From positions 2,222,001 to 2,286,000 of the forward strand of contig JAJTWR010000299.1 of the NCBI GenBank assembly GCA_021613335.1: a stretch of 64,000 nt of DNA, in the 5' to 3' direction. Both the position numbers and the translations under genes were made by a program. Every line of letters starts with the position of its first letter. The first letter of the stretch is position 1. The notes under the pieces are model-generated. The model saw only the letters and a list, made by a program, of their open reading frames with translations, did no database searches and was not told the DNA's origin. Below are positions 45,645 to 58,500 of the stretch, one piece after another. Source of the DNA: Whitmania pigra. Its lineage: Eukaryota > Annelida > Clitellata > Hirudinida > Haemopidae.

Positions 45645-47117
45645 ATGTCGTTGGGCGTCACTTCAAAGAGGGGAGTGCAGCTAATGAATGACAACGTTTC
45701 TTATCAAGCCCTAAGCACATCGGATCAAGTATCCTGCCACGAAAGGAGCAAACCCAATCATCAGGAATACTTAACCGATGTTTTCCCCCAAGACAGACAT
45801 GCTCATGCTCACGCTTGCCGAAGAACAACAGGTGTCATGTGTCGTGTTCATCGAGAAGATCAAAGATTGTTGTCTAACTTCTCGAGAACGAGAAAGACCA
45901 GCTTCTCGTTGAGCAAGTGGAGGCGCAAAAAAACGACACCGGACGTTTACCAAGAAGCCTTCGGAAGGAGCGATGGAAGTTTTGGGAGGTGTGGTTGCGA
46001 GAGGATTCGCATCAACGTCAGCGGTCACTTCTTTGAAACCAGAGCAGCCGTGCTCGACCGACATCCGGACACCCTTTTGGGAAACCCTCGCAAGAGACAG
46101 AAGTACTATGACCGTACCAGGGATGAATTCTTTCTCGATAGACACCGGCCAAGTTTCGAGGCAATCTTCAGTTATTATCAATACGGAGGAAAACTGAAAC
46201 GACCTCATCACGTTCACGACGACATTTTTCTGTCCGAGCTCATGTTCTACGAATTGGAGTCTCACGTCGTCGAAGAATACAAGAAAGGAGAAGGTTACAC
46301 CTCGGAGAAAATCGAGGTTCCTGAAAATGCCATTCTTCGATCTCTTTGGATGCTCTTCGAGTACCCAGAGACGTCAAAAGCAGCTTTCGTCATTGCCATC
46401 GTATCGGTCGTGATGACTCTCGTCTCCATAGTTTTATTCTGCATCGAAACTCTTCCAGTCTTCTCCATGACTCACTGCGTCGTGGACGAGGCCCCGAACT
46501 TTCTGGACCCTTTCTTCATCATAGAAACCACCTGCACAATTTGGTTCACCATCGAAGTGTTCGTTAGATTCATCTCGTCTCCGAACAAGATTCGATTCCT
46601 AAAAGACTTCAAAAACATCGTCGATGTAACGGCCATAGTGCCGTACTACATAACCCTCATCAACGTCATTTCGACCATGAGCTGTGCCAGTGCAAAGTCG
46701 AGCGCTTCTCTGGCATTCCTGAGAGTCATCAGACTCATCAGGGTCTTCAAACTGACCAAACACTCGGTCGGCCTGCAGGTTCTTGTGCTCACCTTCAAGG
46801 CGAGCATCGAAGGTCTCGGTCTGTTCTTGGTTGCTCTCGTCGTCTGCCTCCTCGTCTTTTCGAGCGCCATCTACTACGCAGAGCTCGGAACACAAGGTTC
46901 CCAAATTGAAAGCATTCCAGACGCGTTTTGGTGGGCCATAATCACCATGACAACGGTTGGCTATGGAGACAAAGTGCCAATTGGCCCCTGGGGTAAACTG
47001 ATAGGTGCTGCGTGCGCCATAACAGGAGTCCTGACGCTCGCCATTCCAGTGCCCATCATCACAGGCCACTTCAACAGATTCTACTCTCACAAGACCGGCC
47101 GAGGAAGACATGTCTGA
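45645..47117 (+). CDS. Shaker-type (Kv1) voltage-gated potassium channel subunit
   Basis: 490 residues in one uninterrupted coding exon. The ATG at 45645 is the first after an in-frame TGA at 45600. Residues 1-119 form a basic, low-complexity N terminus. The T1 tetramerisation domain is at 120-215 (RINVSGHFFET, DEFFLDRHRPSFEAIF, YYQYGGKLKRP), without the zinc-binding HxxxC..CC of Kv2-4, hence Kv1. S1 247-268, S2 287-309, S3 322-340. S4 is 357-372 with charges R360, R363, R366, K369, K372. S5 390-411; pore helix and selectivity filter TMTTVGYGD (434-442); S6 with the PVP hinge 468-470. Relative to Shaker, S4 lacks one R-x-x triplet. The cytoplasmic C terminus is only about 15 residues, with no PDZ ligand. 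It would form tetrameric delayed-rectifier or A-type K+ channels in the plasma membrane. Leader exons at about 45160-45327 and 45410-45489 are noncoding. AATAAA lies near 47548. Confidence 0.96.
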   Translation: MSLGVTSKRGVQLMNDNVSYQALSTSDQVSCHERSKPNHQEYLTDVFPQDRHAHAHACRRTTGVMCRVHREDQRLLSNFSRTRKTSFSLSKWRRKKTTPDVYQEAFGRSDGSFGRCGCERIRINVSGHFFETRAAVLDRHPDTLLGNPRKRQKYYDRTRDEFFLDRHRPSFEAIFSYYQYGGKLKRPHHVHDDIFLSELMFYELESHVVEEYKKGEGYTSEKIEVPENAILRSLWMLFEYPETSKAAFVIAIVSVVMTLVSIVLFCIETLPVFSMTHCVVDEAPNFLDPFFIIETTCTIWFTIEVFVRFISSPNKIRFLKDFKNIVDVTAIVPYYITLINVISTMSCASAKSSASLAFLRVIRLIRVFKLTKHSVGLQVLVLTFKASIEGLGLFLVALVVCLLVFSSAIYYAELGTQGSQIESIPDAFWWAIITMTTVGYGDKVPIGPWGKLIGAACAITGVLTLAIPVPIITGHFNRFYSHKTGRGRHV

Positions 47118-47633
47118 CGAAAGAAAACGAAAGTTCTGAAACGAAACTGGAAATTTTCTACTTTCCATAAATAGCGTTTTATTGAAAAGAGGTTAGTGAC
47201 AATCTAACATAGGCTCACATTTTTATTCATCTTCGTATCGATTACAACTTGTTGCTTTCGTCTGATGAACTTGAGCGAGCGTCTCTTAAGCAATATCTCT
47301 CTACGGACAGCCAATTGTGTAGCTTATTATTTCAGTCAATTTTAGAACAAATTTCGATTTCTCGAATTAAATGAACACTTGAAAACATTAACCTCGAAAG
47401 AAGACGAAATTTGAGAAAAATCGTCGAACATTTTCAAACTGTTGACTCCAAGACGTGTTCATTTGTCACGATTTAAACATTTTAAAACATTTTAAAATCA
47501 TTTCGAACCATGCTTTACGAATGCTTTCTATAAATAGTGTTTCTAAAAATAAACTCTTAATCCCCATCGATCGCTTGGTTGCTCCAATTTGAAGAGTCTG
47601 TAAACCGAGGAAAGTTGGAGAAGATGCCATTAT

Positions 47634-47945
47634 TTCATTTTATTTCATTTTACTTCATATTATTTTATATTATTATATCTTATTTTACTTCATATTATTT
47701 CATATTATTATATCTTATTTTACTTCATATTATTTTATATTATTATATCTTATTTTACTTCATATTATTTCATATTATTATATCTTATTTTACTTCATAT
47801 TATTTTATATTATTACATCTTATTTTACTTCATATTATTTCATATTATTATATCTTATTTTACTTCATATTATTTCATATTATTATATCTTATTTTACTT
47901 CATATTATTTCATATTATTATATCCTATTTTACTTCATATTAATT
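47634..47945. repeat. 35-bp minisatellite
   Basis: About nine copies of ttttacttcatattattt(c/t)a plus tattattatatctta. Purely AT with one C-containing motif per unit; yields a spurious FILFYII frame. Confidence 0.93.
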
Positions 47946-49699
47946 TTATTTCAATTTCATTTCTACTTCCCCTTTTCTAAATAAAAGCAGAAATTCCGAG
48001 GTTTTCAATTAAACGCGTCAATTTTCCAGTGGCACGGAAGTTCAAAACAAGTAAATCTCTGGAGCCAGTGGAAGTGCGTGAAAAGGGGATTTGAAAGAAT
48101 AACTGCTGGTCTTTGGAGGGAAGCGTTTTGAATTAATTTCATGTCAGGGCTTCCAAGGTGGGCATTGATTTGAACGGACACCTGTAGAATGAAAAAGCAG
48201 AGTGAACGGACAGGAACGAGCCTAGGAATTTATTTTCCTCTCCTCCGTTGTTTCTTTCTGACGACATCAGTCGTGTGAGTTGGAAATCACGAGGAAACCG
48301 CATGAAAGGGAGGTCGTTTGCCGGAAAATGACGACAGGTGGATGCAGCTTTTGCAACTTGTGGCTTCCAATCAATGAACGCATTCTTTCGACAAACATAA
48401 ACACGAAAGAAAACAATTTCAAATAAAATACGCAAAAATAACTACCAGGTGACCGGAATAAAAGTACAGGTAAGTTGCGCCGCTGAAAAATTCAAAGAGA
48501 TTTGCCATTATCGAAAATCTCCCTCATTAACGTTTGGAACTGAATGACGGTTGAAGGTATCGATTGTCACGTTTTAAAAAAAAAAATCGATGGGAATTTC
48601 TTCCTAAAGACTGGCAACGGAAGCTTTCCCCAGATGGATTGCGGTTCTACATGGATGACTTAAAAGCCAACAAACACAAATGCGCTTTTGGTGGGAATGT
48701 TTGTTCCTCTGACACTCACGCAATCGTCATCTCCACCGCTACGAGCGCCTTTGAAAGCAGATTCTATTCTATAACTTTGATCAGATTTCGAGATATTCAA
48801 ATTTATATTCTCATTTAAACCTCTAATAAATCTAACAAAATGATTGAAGTTCTTAAATGACTTGTAAACTTTAACAATGAGACTTGTAAATACCTTTACA
48901 TTATTTATTATTTCTTCAACATTGCACATTCTAATTTAATAAACTTTAGAATACAAATTCACAAGAACTTTTATTAAATTCTTTTATTTTCAATTCTTCG
49001 ATTTGAATTCCTTAATTAACTTTGTCATTTCAGCTTTAAAATTATGTTTGAAAAAATTCTACAATTTGAATGTTTGTCTTTCACCTTTAAATCCATTAAC
49101 TTTTATTTATTATGATCTGCAGTAAATAGAACATTAATTATCCCATTATTTCCTAAAATGTGAATAACGACTTTTTTTTAAACTGATATAATTAATTTTG
49201 AAAAAAGGTTATACGGGAAGATATCAGTTGTCATTTGTTTCCGAAATCATGCATTTGGGCGGGAGAATAGAAATGTTGTGTTGTTTAAATTTTTTGTAAT
49301 GTAATGTTTATTTTTTAATGTTTAAATCTTTTTTTAATGTTTAAATCTTTTTTTAATGTAATGTTTATTTTTAATGTTTAAATCTTTGCCTCGAAGAATG
49401 CAGCAACATAAAAAAAGAGACCTGTTAACGACTTTTATCCGGCTGATCAAGATGGAAGACGTAACCGCATGAATTTTTCATAAACAATTCATCTTTTTTA
49501 TTTCATTTTCAACGCCTTTATTGAAAGAAACCCATCAAATATCCGAGAAACATAAACACCTGAAGACATGATTCTTCCGAGACAAAAATAGTAATTTCAT
49601 TTATCTAATTAACAAATTTATTAATTTAATCAATCTAATTAACAAATTTATTAATTTAATCAATCTAATTAATGTAATAACAAATTTAATTCAATTGTT

Positions 49700-49785
49700 C
49701 TTACCGTGTTTCCCCCAAATTAAGACGCTGTCTTACAATAATTTTTGCTCAAAAAGACGAGCTGGGGCTTATTTTCGGATTTTGT
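49700..49785. mobile_element. MITE-like segment resembling a widespread CCCCGAAAATAAGAC element
   Basis: TTACCGTGTTTCCCCCAAAT then TAAGACGCTGTCTTACAATA, AATTTTTGCTCAAAAAGACG and GGGGCTTATTTTCGG. It resembles, from memory, a short nonautonomous DNA-transposon sequence seen across many animal genomes. The partial terminal palindromy (CCCCCAAATTAAGAC versus GGGGCTTATTTTCGG) is visible directly. Only one end appears preserved. Confidence 0.4.
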
Positions 49786-50276
49786 TTCATATTTTTTTAA
49801 TCAACAACCAACCAGCACATTTTTTCATGTTACACAATTTATTATTATTCTACAAGAGGCAAGGATTATGGTTTTAATAATTTATTAATAAAAGTAATAT
49901 TTTGCAAGTATGTCAGAAAAGGCTTCAGTTGGAGATTTAAAAAAACAGTCAAATACAGTCATATCAACTTCTTCACTTTAAATCTCCAAACTCTGATTTC
50001 TTACCTGAATTGTTTGCCAATTCATTTCCCGCAGAACCTCTATATATAATTATATTATATTATATTTCTCTTTATTTTATATTTATATACAACCTCTCTC
50101 TTATTTAGCAGCGAGAAAACTTTCCTTAAATGAGTATTTTTGGTCCCTTGCTACGTTGGTGACAATACTGTCAGTGATTTTACATTACGGTTAGGTGGGT
50201 TTTTCTTTATGCATGGGTGCATAATTTATGTCTTTATTAGAATCCATGATAACAATGCTTATTCGAGTACGACATT

Positions 50277-50433
50277 TTCTGTCATCATCATCATCATTAC
50301 CATCGTCATCGTCATCATCATCATCATCGTCATCGTCATCGTCATCATCATCATCATCGTCATCATCATCATCATCACCACCATCATCTTCATCATCATA
50401 CTCGTCGTCGTCATCATCTTCATCATCATCATC
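50277..50433. repeat. (ATC)n microsatellite, interrupted
   Basis: Cat/cgt triplets over about 155 bp, producing spurious Ser and Ile frames. Confidence 0.95.
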
Positions 50434-51944
50434 AAGAAAAACTGTACTGATTAAAAAAAAATTATTTATTTATTTGCTTAATATGTTTCTGCCCTTTATT
50501 CATGCCACTTGTTATTGACTGAAATTGTTTACGAGACATCGAACTGCTCGTTCACAAGAGCATGAAAATTAAGAAAAAGAAAACAAAAACTCCGACAATT
50601 CCATTTTGCCATTTGTTGCCCTAAAGTTGGAAATTATTCGAAATGCTTTCTAAAAGGAATCAATAGCCTGGAAGAGGAGGAAATGACGTCATCAAAAAGA
50701 CGTTCATTGAGAGAGCGAATTGAAACTTTTATTCATTCAACTGGAGATGGAGAGACGAATGTTTAAATATTTTAAGGAGTTTCGTGACCATTTGAAGCTG
50801 TTTGCGTCGATATTCATCGGTGAAGCTCGTGTACGTGAAGGACTTCAAATGACGTCACATGTTCCATCGGAAATATTTGCATAAACTGCCAAGGAGAAGA
50901 AAGGGAAATATTCACGAGAGATTTCCGTCATCAGATGTCGCTGTAAAGAAGGCAGCCTCATTTTCACTGCGATGTTGTTGTCTAAAGAAACTTGGTGCTA
51001 CATTCGAAATGTTTTTTCAGCTTGAATTTATTACTGAATATATTTAATTCTCATTAACTCAACATCTGCGTTGTCAGCCGTAAATTAATTTATGGACATT
51101 TCTCCATTAATTTTATGTTGATTTCTTGGCTAAGACAATAGTCGTTTTTACGTAATATTGATCTGTTTATGGACTGCCACAGCTGGTCAGTTAGTGAATC
51201 GAATCCCATTTTCCCAATAAAACTCAAATTCTCCTCACAAATATTCATGTCTTCACAAGTTCTTGAAGGAAAGATAAATTTGAATTTATTCCTTTACTTA
51301 TGTTGAGAATAATAATATCACAAATGTTTTATTAAATTGATTGTTTAATGTGGCTACGATTACATTTAGTTTTAGAGTTACAAATATGTTTAATAAGTCA
51401 ATGTATATATATATTTATTTATATAATATTAATAATACATGTACATTTAACATAAGTAATATAAGTGATATAAGTGATATAATTGATATAATTATATTTA
51501 AGTGACGCCCTCAAGTGCTGGACATGCTCGGAAAGTGGAAGTCTGATGATGAATTGCTCACATTTCTTCCAACAAATGAGGCAAATAACAAATGAATGGC
51601 AGAGATTTATTTCCATCTAAGTTATCCATCGATGATGACGATAACGATGACGATGATGATGATGATGGTGTTGGTGATGGTGAGGTTTATTGTGATGGCC
51701 GCTGATAATACTTTTAATTAGAAAAATTGTGAAGAAAGAGTCTTGTTAAAAAAAATTAATTAAAATAATCTTTTTAATGAAGTGTTAAATTGGTGTTAAG
51801 CTGTCGAATAAGTGGTTGATAAGTTGCCAACTTAAATCTTAATTTAATTAATATCGATTGGTTGTTCAAATACATCACAGCACGCACTGCCTTCACCTTA
51901 GCAGCAAATGACAGACGAAATCTTGGATGAATCGTTAGAATTAC

Positions 51945-52040
51945 TTTAAACTTCCTAAAATCCCGCAATAATCCCTGATTTAGAAGCTCATCGTCTGCCC
52001 ATTTGAAGTCCTCCCATGCAACTAACTTTTTCTCGAGCAC
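51945..52040 (-). CDS. Possible isolated exon, unrecognised
   Basis: A 96-nt minus-strand segment flanked by a good acceptor (TTTCACAG at 52041) and a donor (AAA|GTAATT) encodes 32 residues including KKLVAWEDFKWADDELLNQ. The composition is protein-like and the frame stays open upstream to a Met at 52082, but no neighbouring exon was found. It may be a fragment of a lost gene or of a mobile element. Confidence 0.3.
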
Positions 52041-52934
52041 CTGTGAAACACCATTTTTCTCATCCACAAACATGGCAAGCATGCGTTCAATGAGATCATC
52101 AATTTTATGGAATTGAGGTCATCCATGGATGACTGATCATTCATGGATGACTGATCATTCACGGAGTCGCGGAGACGTTCGGGAGATTCTCCGCTTATTT
52201 TTGAATAACGACATTTTTTCCTCGCATTTTAAGAATAATTCTTCTTAACTTCATAATTAATATCAATTAATTAACAATTTAATGTAATTTTTAATGATAA
52301 ATTAAATAATTAATCTCGTTAATTAATATCATGGAGTTGATTAAGAAAATCGCTTTGAATGGCAATTTGTGACTGACATTTCATCTTAAATTACTTAATC
52401 ACTTTATTGATCTTAAATTACTTAATCACTTTATTATCAAAATGAATATCTTCGGTAAATTATTTCAAGACAAAATAATGAAAGCCGAGGTTTCGGTCAT
52501 TCCGAGCATATAATATATATATATAAATAATATTATAAAATATAACAATTTAAATAATAATAAAAAAATATATATAAATAGTAATATAAAATATATGTAT
52601 ATATATAATAATAATATAAAATATAAAAATATAAAAAGGCCGAATGAAATTGACAGCACATTTCGAGTGTGCTGTTTTCGAATGATGCTGTTGTTGATGA
52701 TGTTGTCTCAAATTATTTCTGACTCATGGCATTTTACAGCATTCTTCTATTTCAGTTAATGGAGAAATTAAGTTGTTTTCGACAAATACCTTTAAAATCA
52801 CTCGAATTATCCAAGCATTTCTCTTGAAAGTGTAAAAAACTTTACGAGGACAGAAAATATATGAGACTCCATTGTGCACTGAAACACGTTGATGATTCCT
52901 CGCCACGTTCTAGTTTCAGCCTTTTCATGGCTAC

Positions 52935-53220
52935 TATTACTATGACTTTTCTGACCTTCGTGTGACCTAGGCCTTGAAATCGGTCATGCGAAATAAAACG
53001 CACTTAGTAACTGTAAAGCTTAATATCTTATTGCCGAGGTTATAATAAGATAGGTCATAATGGGATTCGGTTTATGCTGTAAAACACCCGTGCCATTCCC
53101 GAGGTTAATGGTCCAACCGTCACCACCATAGTGGTCATCTTTACCACAATGAATGTTTCATTTGTTCTAGTCATTCAGGTTCTAGTCAAAGTTGACCTTA
53201 AGTCACGTGCTTGCATGCAA
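52935..53220. repeat. Possible old interspersed repeat
   Basis: A block of distinctly higher GC with GTGACCTAGGCCTTGAAATC near the left and, near the right, GTTGACCTTAAGTCAC (inverted relative to the left motif), plus ACCGTCACCACCATAGTGG. No coding frame. The motifs resemble GTGACCTTGACC-containing repeats known from other invertebrates; only one copy is seen in this window. Confidence 0.25.
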
Positions 53221-55530
53221 TGATAATCCCTTCAGTCTGTTGCAACAATCCTCCGGCACTCGTAGCAACCTGAGGGTGTCATCAGAGATAACAAGGATAA
53301 CAAGATTTTCTCCAATTTCATTCCAATTTTTGTTTCTACTGGAAGATCGAGTTGCCTGAAAAGATTGCAGCTCCATGTAATAATGCAGTTTGACGAATCA
53401 GTTGCTTGGTTACCTCTCAATTATCTGCTCGTTCGTTGAACAATTTCCTTGCTGATGTCATCAGTTGGAACTTATTTTAATGAAACAACTATTAATTTAA
53501 CTTGATATATTACGGTCAGTTAATTCTCTGCAAAGTAAGTAATTAATTCATGTGACAAATGAGGTCTTTCCACGAATATTATGGGATAAATTGTTGATGT
53601 TACCAAGATTATGTCCCCATCAGAAGTGGAACATGATGAAGATCTTGCCATGTCAGAGGTTGCCATTAAATCACTTGAAAGAATTGTTTTGTATCTGAGG
53701 TATGTTTTTATTGAATACAATTTCGTTAAATAAAAAAAACATTCATTTATCCAATCTGCGATTCAAAAGTTGCACAAGGAGCATTTTTTTTATTTTTTAC
53801 TCGGTAGCAAGTTTAAACAAAGTTTATGCTCAAGTTCTTTGAGAACTGATTAGATTTCTTAAAGCTAAATTAGGCTCCGGCAGGTCGGAAAATCGAAATT
53901 TCGAATTGAAAGGCCGCACATTTATCTTTAAACGAGCGGAAAGAAAAAACAGCATTCCATCATTTCACGCATTCACTTCTTAATGCGTCACCATTTTTAT
54001 TTTATTTTTCCTTGCATATCCGAGAGATGCCTATTAAATTAAAAGTATAACCGAAGTGATTCCGAAACCTACGATGTCATGATTGTAAGGATGTGCCAAG
54101 AAAAATAATTGTTTTCATCCCATAGCATGGAAAGAAATTATGATTGAAAGAAAATAAAATGCACCATAAAGATATAATAAAGAATACATACGTCTTGAAA
54201 AATCTCATTCTTGTCTTTCCTGTCCGTCTCCTTGCGCTAATTTCGTGCCAAAACGATAATTTTAGACAAGGGGACTAGTCGCGTGTTTTGCCCGCATCAA
54301 ATTTGCGATGAATATAAAAATAAAAATAAAAATTTGCCTCCAATTCTGCAATTTGAGCCGCGACTGCTCGTATGTCCTCCTTATGACGTCAGGAAGACGT
54401 GCCAATAAGTTGAACTTTCTTATTCGTTTTATTCCCGTGAAAACTGAGAGGCTTCGAGACTCGGAGCTGTTAATGTAATGTCTCTCGAGGTTTGAAATTA
54501 GTTTCTCCTTAAATATGCTCGGTTCAAATATCAAGAAAAAAATTTTTTTTTTTTTTGAGAGAGAGATAGAGAGTTTTGAATGAATCATTGTTTATTAGGT
54601 TAATAATGGAAATGTTGCCTGGATTTTTTCTATTTGCGTCACACATCAGTTTCGCTTGGCCTTTGAAAAAACAATAAAAAACTTCGATGAAGATTTGTGT
54701 GGTTAATAACATGACCTCATCTATCAGTGTGATATATTTAGATTGCCTCCCATCCGATATTAGTGATCGAAACTTAAGCAGATTAACACAAATAACGTCT
54801 AGAATATAATCAATAGCATGAAAAGAGATGCCATTCATTCAGAATTATCTTATGGAATGCCGAATAACATCTTGCTTCATTCGCTTGTGTTTGGAACATC
54901 TTTGGAACTCTGCGTTAATCACACATCAAATTTAAGGTAATGTAAATTTTATTTATTTTCTTGTGGCGAAAAACTTAACAGAACAACATAAGTTACGAAG
55001 CAACCCAAACAACCAAGTAACCTCAACAAAGAGGATTTGAAATGTCGTCATTGCGGGACAAAAAAAATAATCGATTTTCAAGCAATGTCCGCCACTAGAT
55101 TTGATTCATGCCCGTCAACACGGCTCATGTGCATCCAAGCTGACTTGAGCAAATGGATTTAACTCGTCATCATCTTTGTCATTACATTTTATATTTTCTT
55201 ATCAGAATCTCATTTATTTCTTCACAAAGACAAAGTATTAAAAATCTGACATTGTTTGAAAAGTCGACAATTTTTAATCTGCTTTCATATCATTCATCTT
55301 GACGTATTTAGAGCTCTGTTGGTAATTTTGGCTGAGTTTTATTTAGAAATTGTTTTTTATTATTTTTAATAAATTTTACAACAAAAATTTAATTTAAAAA
55401 AATAACAAAAGATACAATTTGTTTAAGAAGTCGATGATCTTTTTCATAGTCTTCTTATTTAATTATTGCTATGGCAACGCGGTAATTCAAAATATTTAGT
55501 TTCGGATATTTAGATTAAAGTGTTTTTTAA

Positions 55531-58500
55531 ATGGCCCAAAGTTTAAGAGAATCCATGTCATTTGCCAACCGACAGAAACATGTTTCGAGCGGAAACGTTT
55601 ATCGACAAATGTTTGATGCAGAGGTTGCTTTTGTTCTTAATTAAAATTAATTTGAGGCTCTCGGCTATTACAAATATAAAATTTAAAATAAAATAAATTA
55701 TTTAAATACTGGTTTATGTCGTTAATAACTGTTTCACTTTGAGCTTAATTTTTTCGCAAAAATATAGCTCATATTGTTTTCTGCTTAAATGTAATCCAAT
55801 ATTTCCAATTCCGGCAGTTTTTATGCACGTGATGATATGTTGGGAATTTGACTAATTTAGAATTTTGTTGCTTGAAGTAAAAAAAATGTATATTTTCCTT
55901 TAGGATAAATGATATGGCTTGCTCTAAAGTTTCACTTTACTGAAATAATTTACATAAATATTTGAAGGTCCAACTTGTTTCTTCATTGCTTGCTCACAAA
56001 TGTAGACAAACTTTAAAACCTTGTTATGTGGTACAAAGAATCTCAAGGTATTTTTTTTTAAATTTTCTGTAATTTATGTAATTCTAAGTTGGTTGGTTTT
56101 AAACAAGTCCACCAATATCAAATTGTGATCATGAAAATGACTTGGAGAAGCTAAGGAGTGAAGTGTTGCTGTTGCCTGACATTGGTACATTCATAGTTTA
56201 AATAACTTTTGAAAAATATAAAATTAGCAATAATTGACAATTGTAGTGCCTCAAAATAGGTCATCCACCAATGTTCTAGAAAGAACAAAAAAGTCTAAGT
56301 CGTCGAGGTAGGTTGGACATCAATAGTCCTGTAAGACCACCTGATAATATTATGTATTACCACCTGAGATTATTGATTCACTAAAATGAAAATTAATGCA
56401 TGCACCAAACTTGTTTTTGATGCTCTTTTCAAGCCCCACTTAAATTTTAATTATTAAATTTTAAATTTTAATATGATATATTGTATGTTTTATACAAGTT
56501 TTGTTATTTAAGGCTTTCAACTTGCATAAATTTTTTTCAAATTTTTTTTTGTGAAAAACTGAAGACATGCAATGTTTTGAAAATAAAAAAATAATTTGTG
56601 GCTAAAAGTTTACACATGATTTCATTTGCATACATACTGACAATAAATTGTTCATACCTTCTTCTACTATATTAATTATTTAGTTTTGCTATTTTAACAT
56701 TTGCAGTTGTTTTTTCTAAATTTAATTTAATTCTGTAAAGGATTTGGGGATGTTTTCAAAATCTCTGAACACTTGAAAATTATTTACTTTGGAATTTATT
56801 TTTCTGGAGGGCAAGATGACCTCTTCAGAAGAAAATTCAAATTCTTTTTGGGACAATTTTCTTTGAGACTGAAGATGTTTTTACTGTTGAAGAATATATA
56901 GCATAAAATTTATTATTTTGTATGAATTATTAATTATAATATTTTTAGGCATTTATTTTAAATATGATTAAAAAAGATTTAATATTTTATGTTTTACAAT
57001 ATTATTTGATTGAACAGATGTAATAACATTTAAACATTTAAGGCAAAAACCACTTCTATAAATGATTTCCTAAGATTGAGTGCACTTTACTTCATATCCC
57101 AACATCTCTTTGGCATAATTTCCAAATGTTTTTAATAAAAGTTATGTTGCACATAATGAATGGATTTGCAATTAACAAAATGCATGCTGATATCTTTATG
57201 TCACTGAGATTGGTATAAAATTCATGGTGGATATCGGTATAACGGTATAAATGCAAGAGTTTAATGCATTGTTGACATCTATCTACTCAGGGATTTTTGT
57301 GCCCTTATTTGGAAAATATGAAATTGATGTCCTGCTTGTACTCCACATAAAAGCTGATTTTTAAATCTGTTTTGCACATTGCTAAATACAATCAAAAATA
57401 TGCCTATTTTGAATAACATGCATGATTGAACAAGTTTTATATTAGGAAATGATTTTAATAAAAACCAAGTCAATTACTTGCGAACAATCTGTTTATAAAT
57501 AGACACCAAGAAGAAATTGAATGTTTAAAGGAACAAATTTTATCACTTGGGGAGGTGAGCAGAAACTTTGACTTAAAAAAACCCCACATACTTGAAGTGC
57601 CACAATTTTCTGGCAGGAATTTCAACAAACTACTGAAGAAGTTTCTGACAGTTTCTTACACAATGTTTCCAAAAGCCATGCATTCGTCCAACACCTCCTC
57701 TCAAGCCTAGATTGCCACGAGGTCTGCTTACTTCAAGATTTTATTTTTGCTAATTAAAAGCATAATTATTAATTAAAGCAAACAAAATTAAAGCGAAATT
57801 TGGTTTCTTTGATTATTTAAAAACACAAAAAAAAAAGGTTTTGCTTGTTGGTTGACAGTAATCTTTTTCATTATTACCTCATAACGTCGTTATCATTGCT
57901 TAATATTAACTTTAGTGATGTCATTGTGACTTGTGCTTTTAAATTTGTCGATCTCATTATTCGAACTTAATTATATTGCTTTTAATGTTCAGATTAAAAA
58001 TGTTGAAAATCTAATTTGCAAAATTTTCCTCTTGACACAAATGCTTGAAAATTCACACCAACATTTCTATTCATTGAACTTCTAGATTTGTATTTATGAG
58101 AAATTCCATTTTGACATCAAGGAGTAGACAATTATGTGCAATTATTTTCAAAATTTTGTGAAAGCTTGGATTATTATTCACATAAAATTTATTTATGATG
58201 TTATTTTTGTAAATTGTACATATTTATTAAATTCAATTTATCATGTTATTATTTACATTGATTAACTCACATATTGAAAATGAATGTGGTAATGCCTAAA
58301 GAAGTTATAATGGATTATATAACTGTCAGATAAATTTATAAAATAATTTTACATCAAACAAAACATTTATTACTCCATTTTACCTCTCGAGGTAATTTCA
58401 CCAATAATTGTAGACGTTGAATCTCATGACTTTACACCAACTGAACATGGTGTGGCAGAATGTCAAGGAGGAGGCAGTGAAGAGGAATGCAATGATTTCA

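Larger units (their letters stand above)
47118..55530. other. Gene-poor interval between Kv channel and CCDC180-like gene
   Basis: 8.4 kb. It contains tandem repeats (47634-47945, 50277-50433), a MITE-like segment (49700-49785), a possible old interspersed repeat (52935-53220), a lone exon-like frame (51945-52040) and AT-rich DNA. Frames at 48139-48435 and 53520-53720 have no splice or composition support. Confidence 0.45.

Noticed and set aside
45771..47168. Antisense frames over the Kv channel
   Set aside because: Shadows of the GC-richer channel exon.
48139..48435. 98-codon minus-strand frame
   Set aside because: No splice signals or recognisable motif; the length is compatible with chance in this less AT-rich patch.
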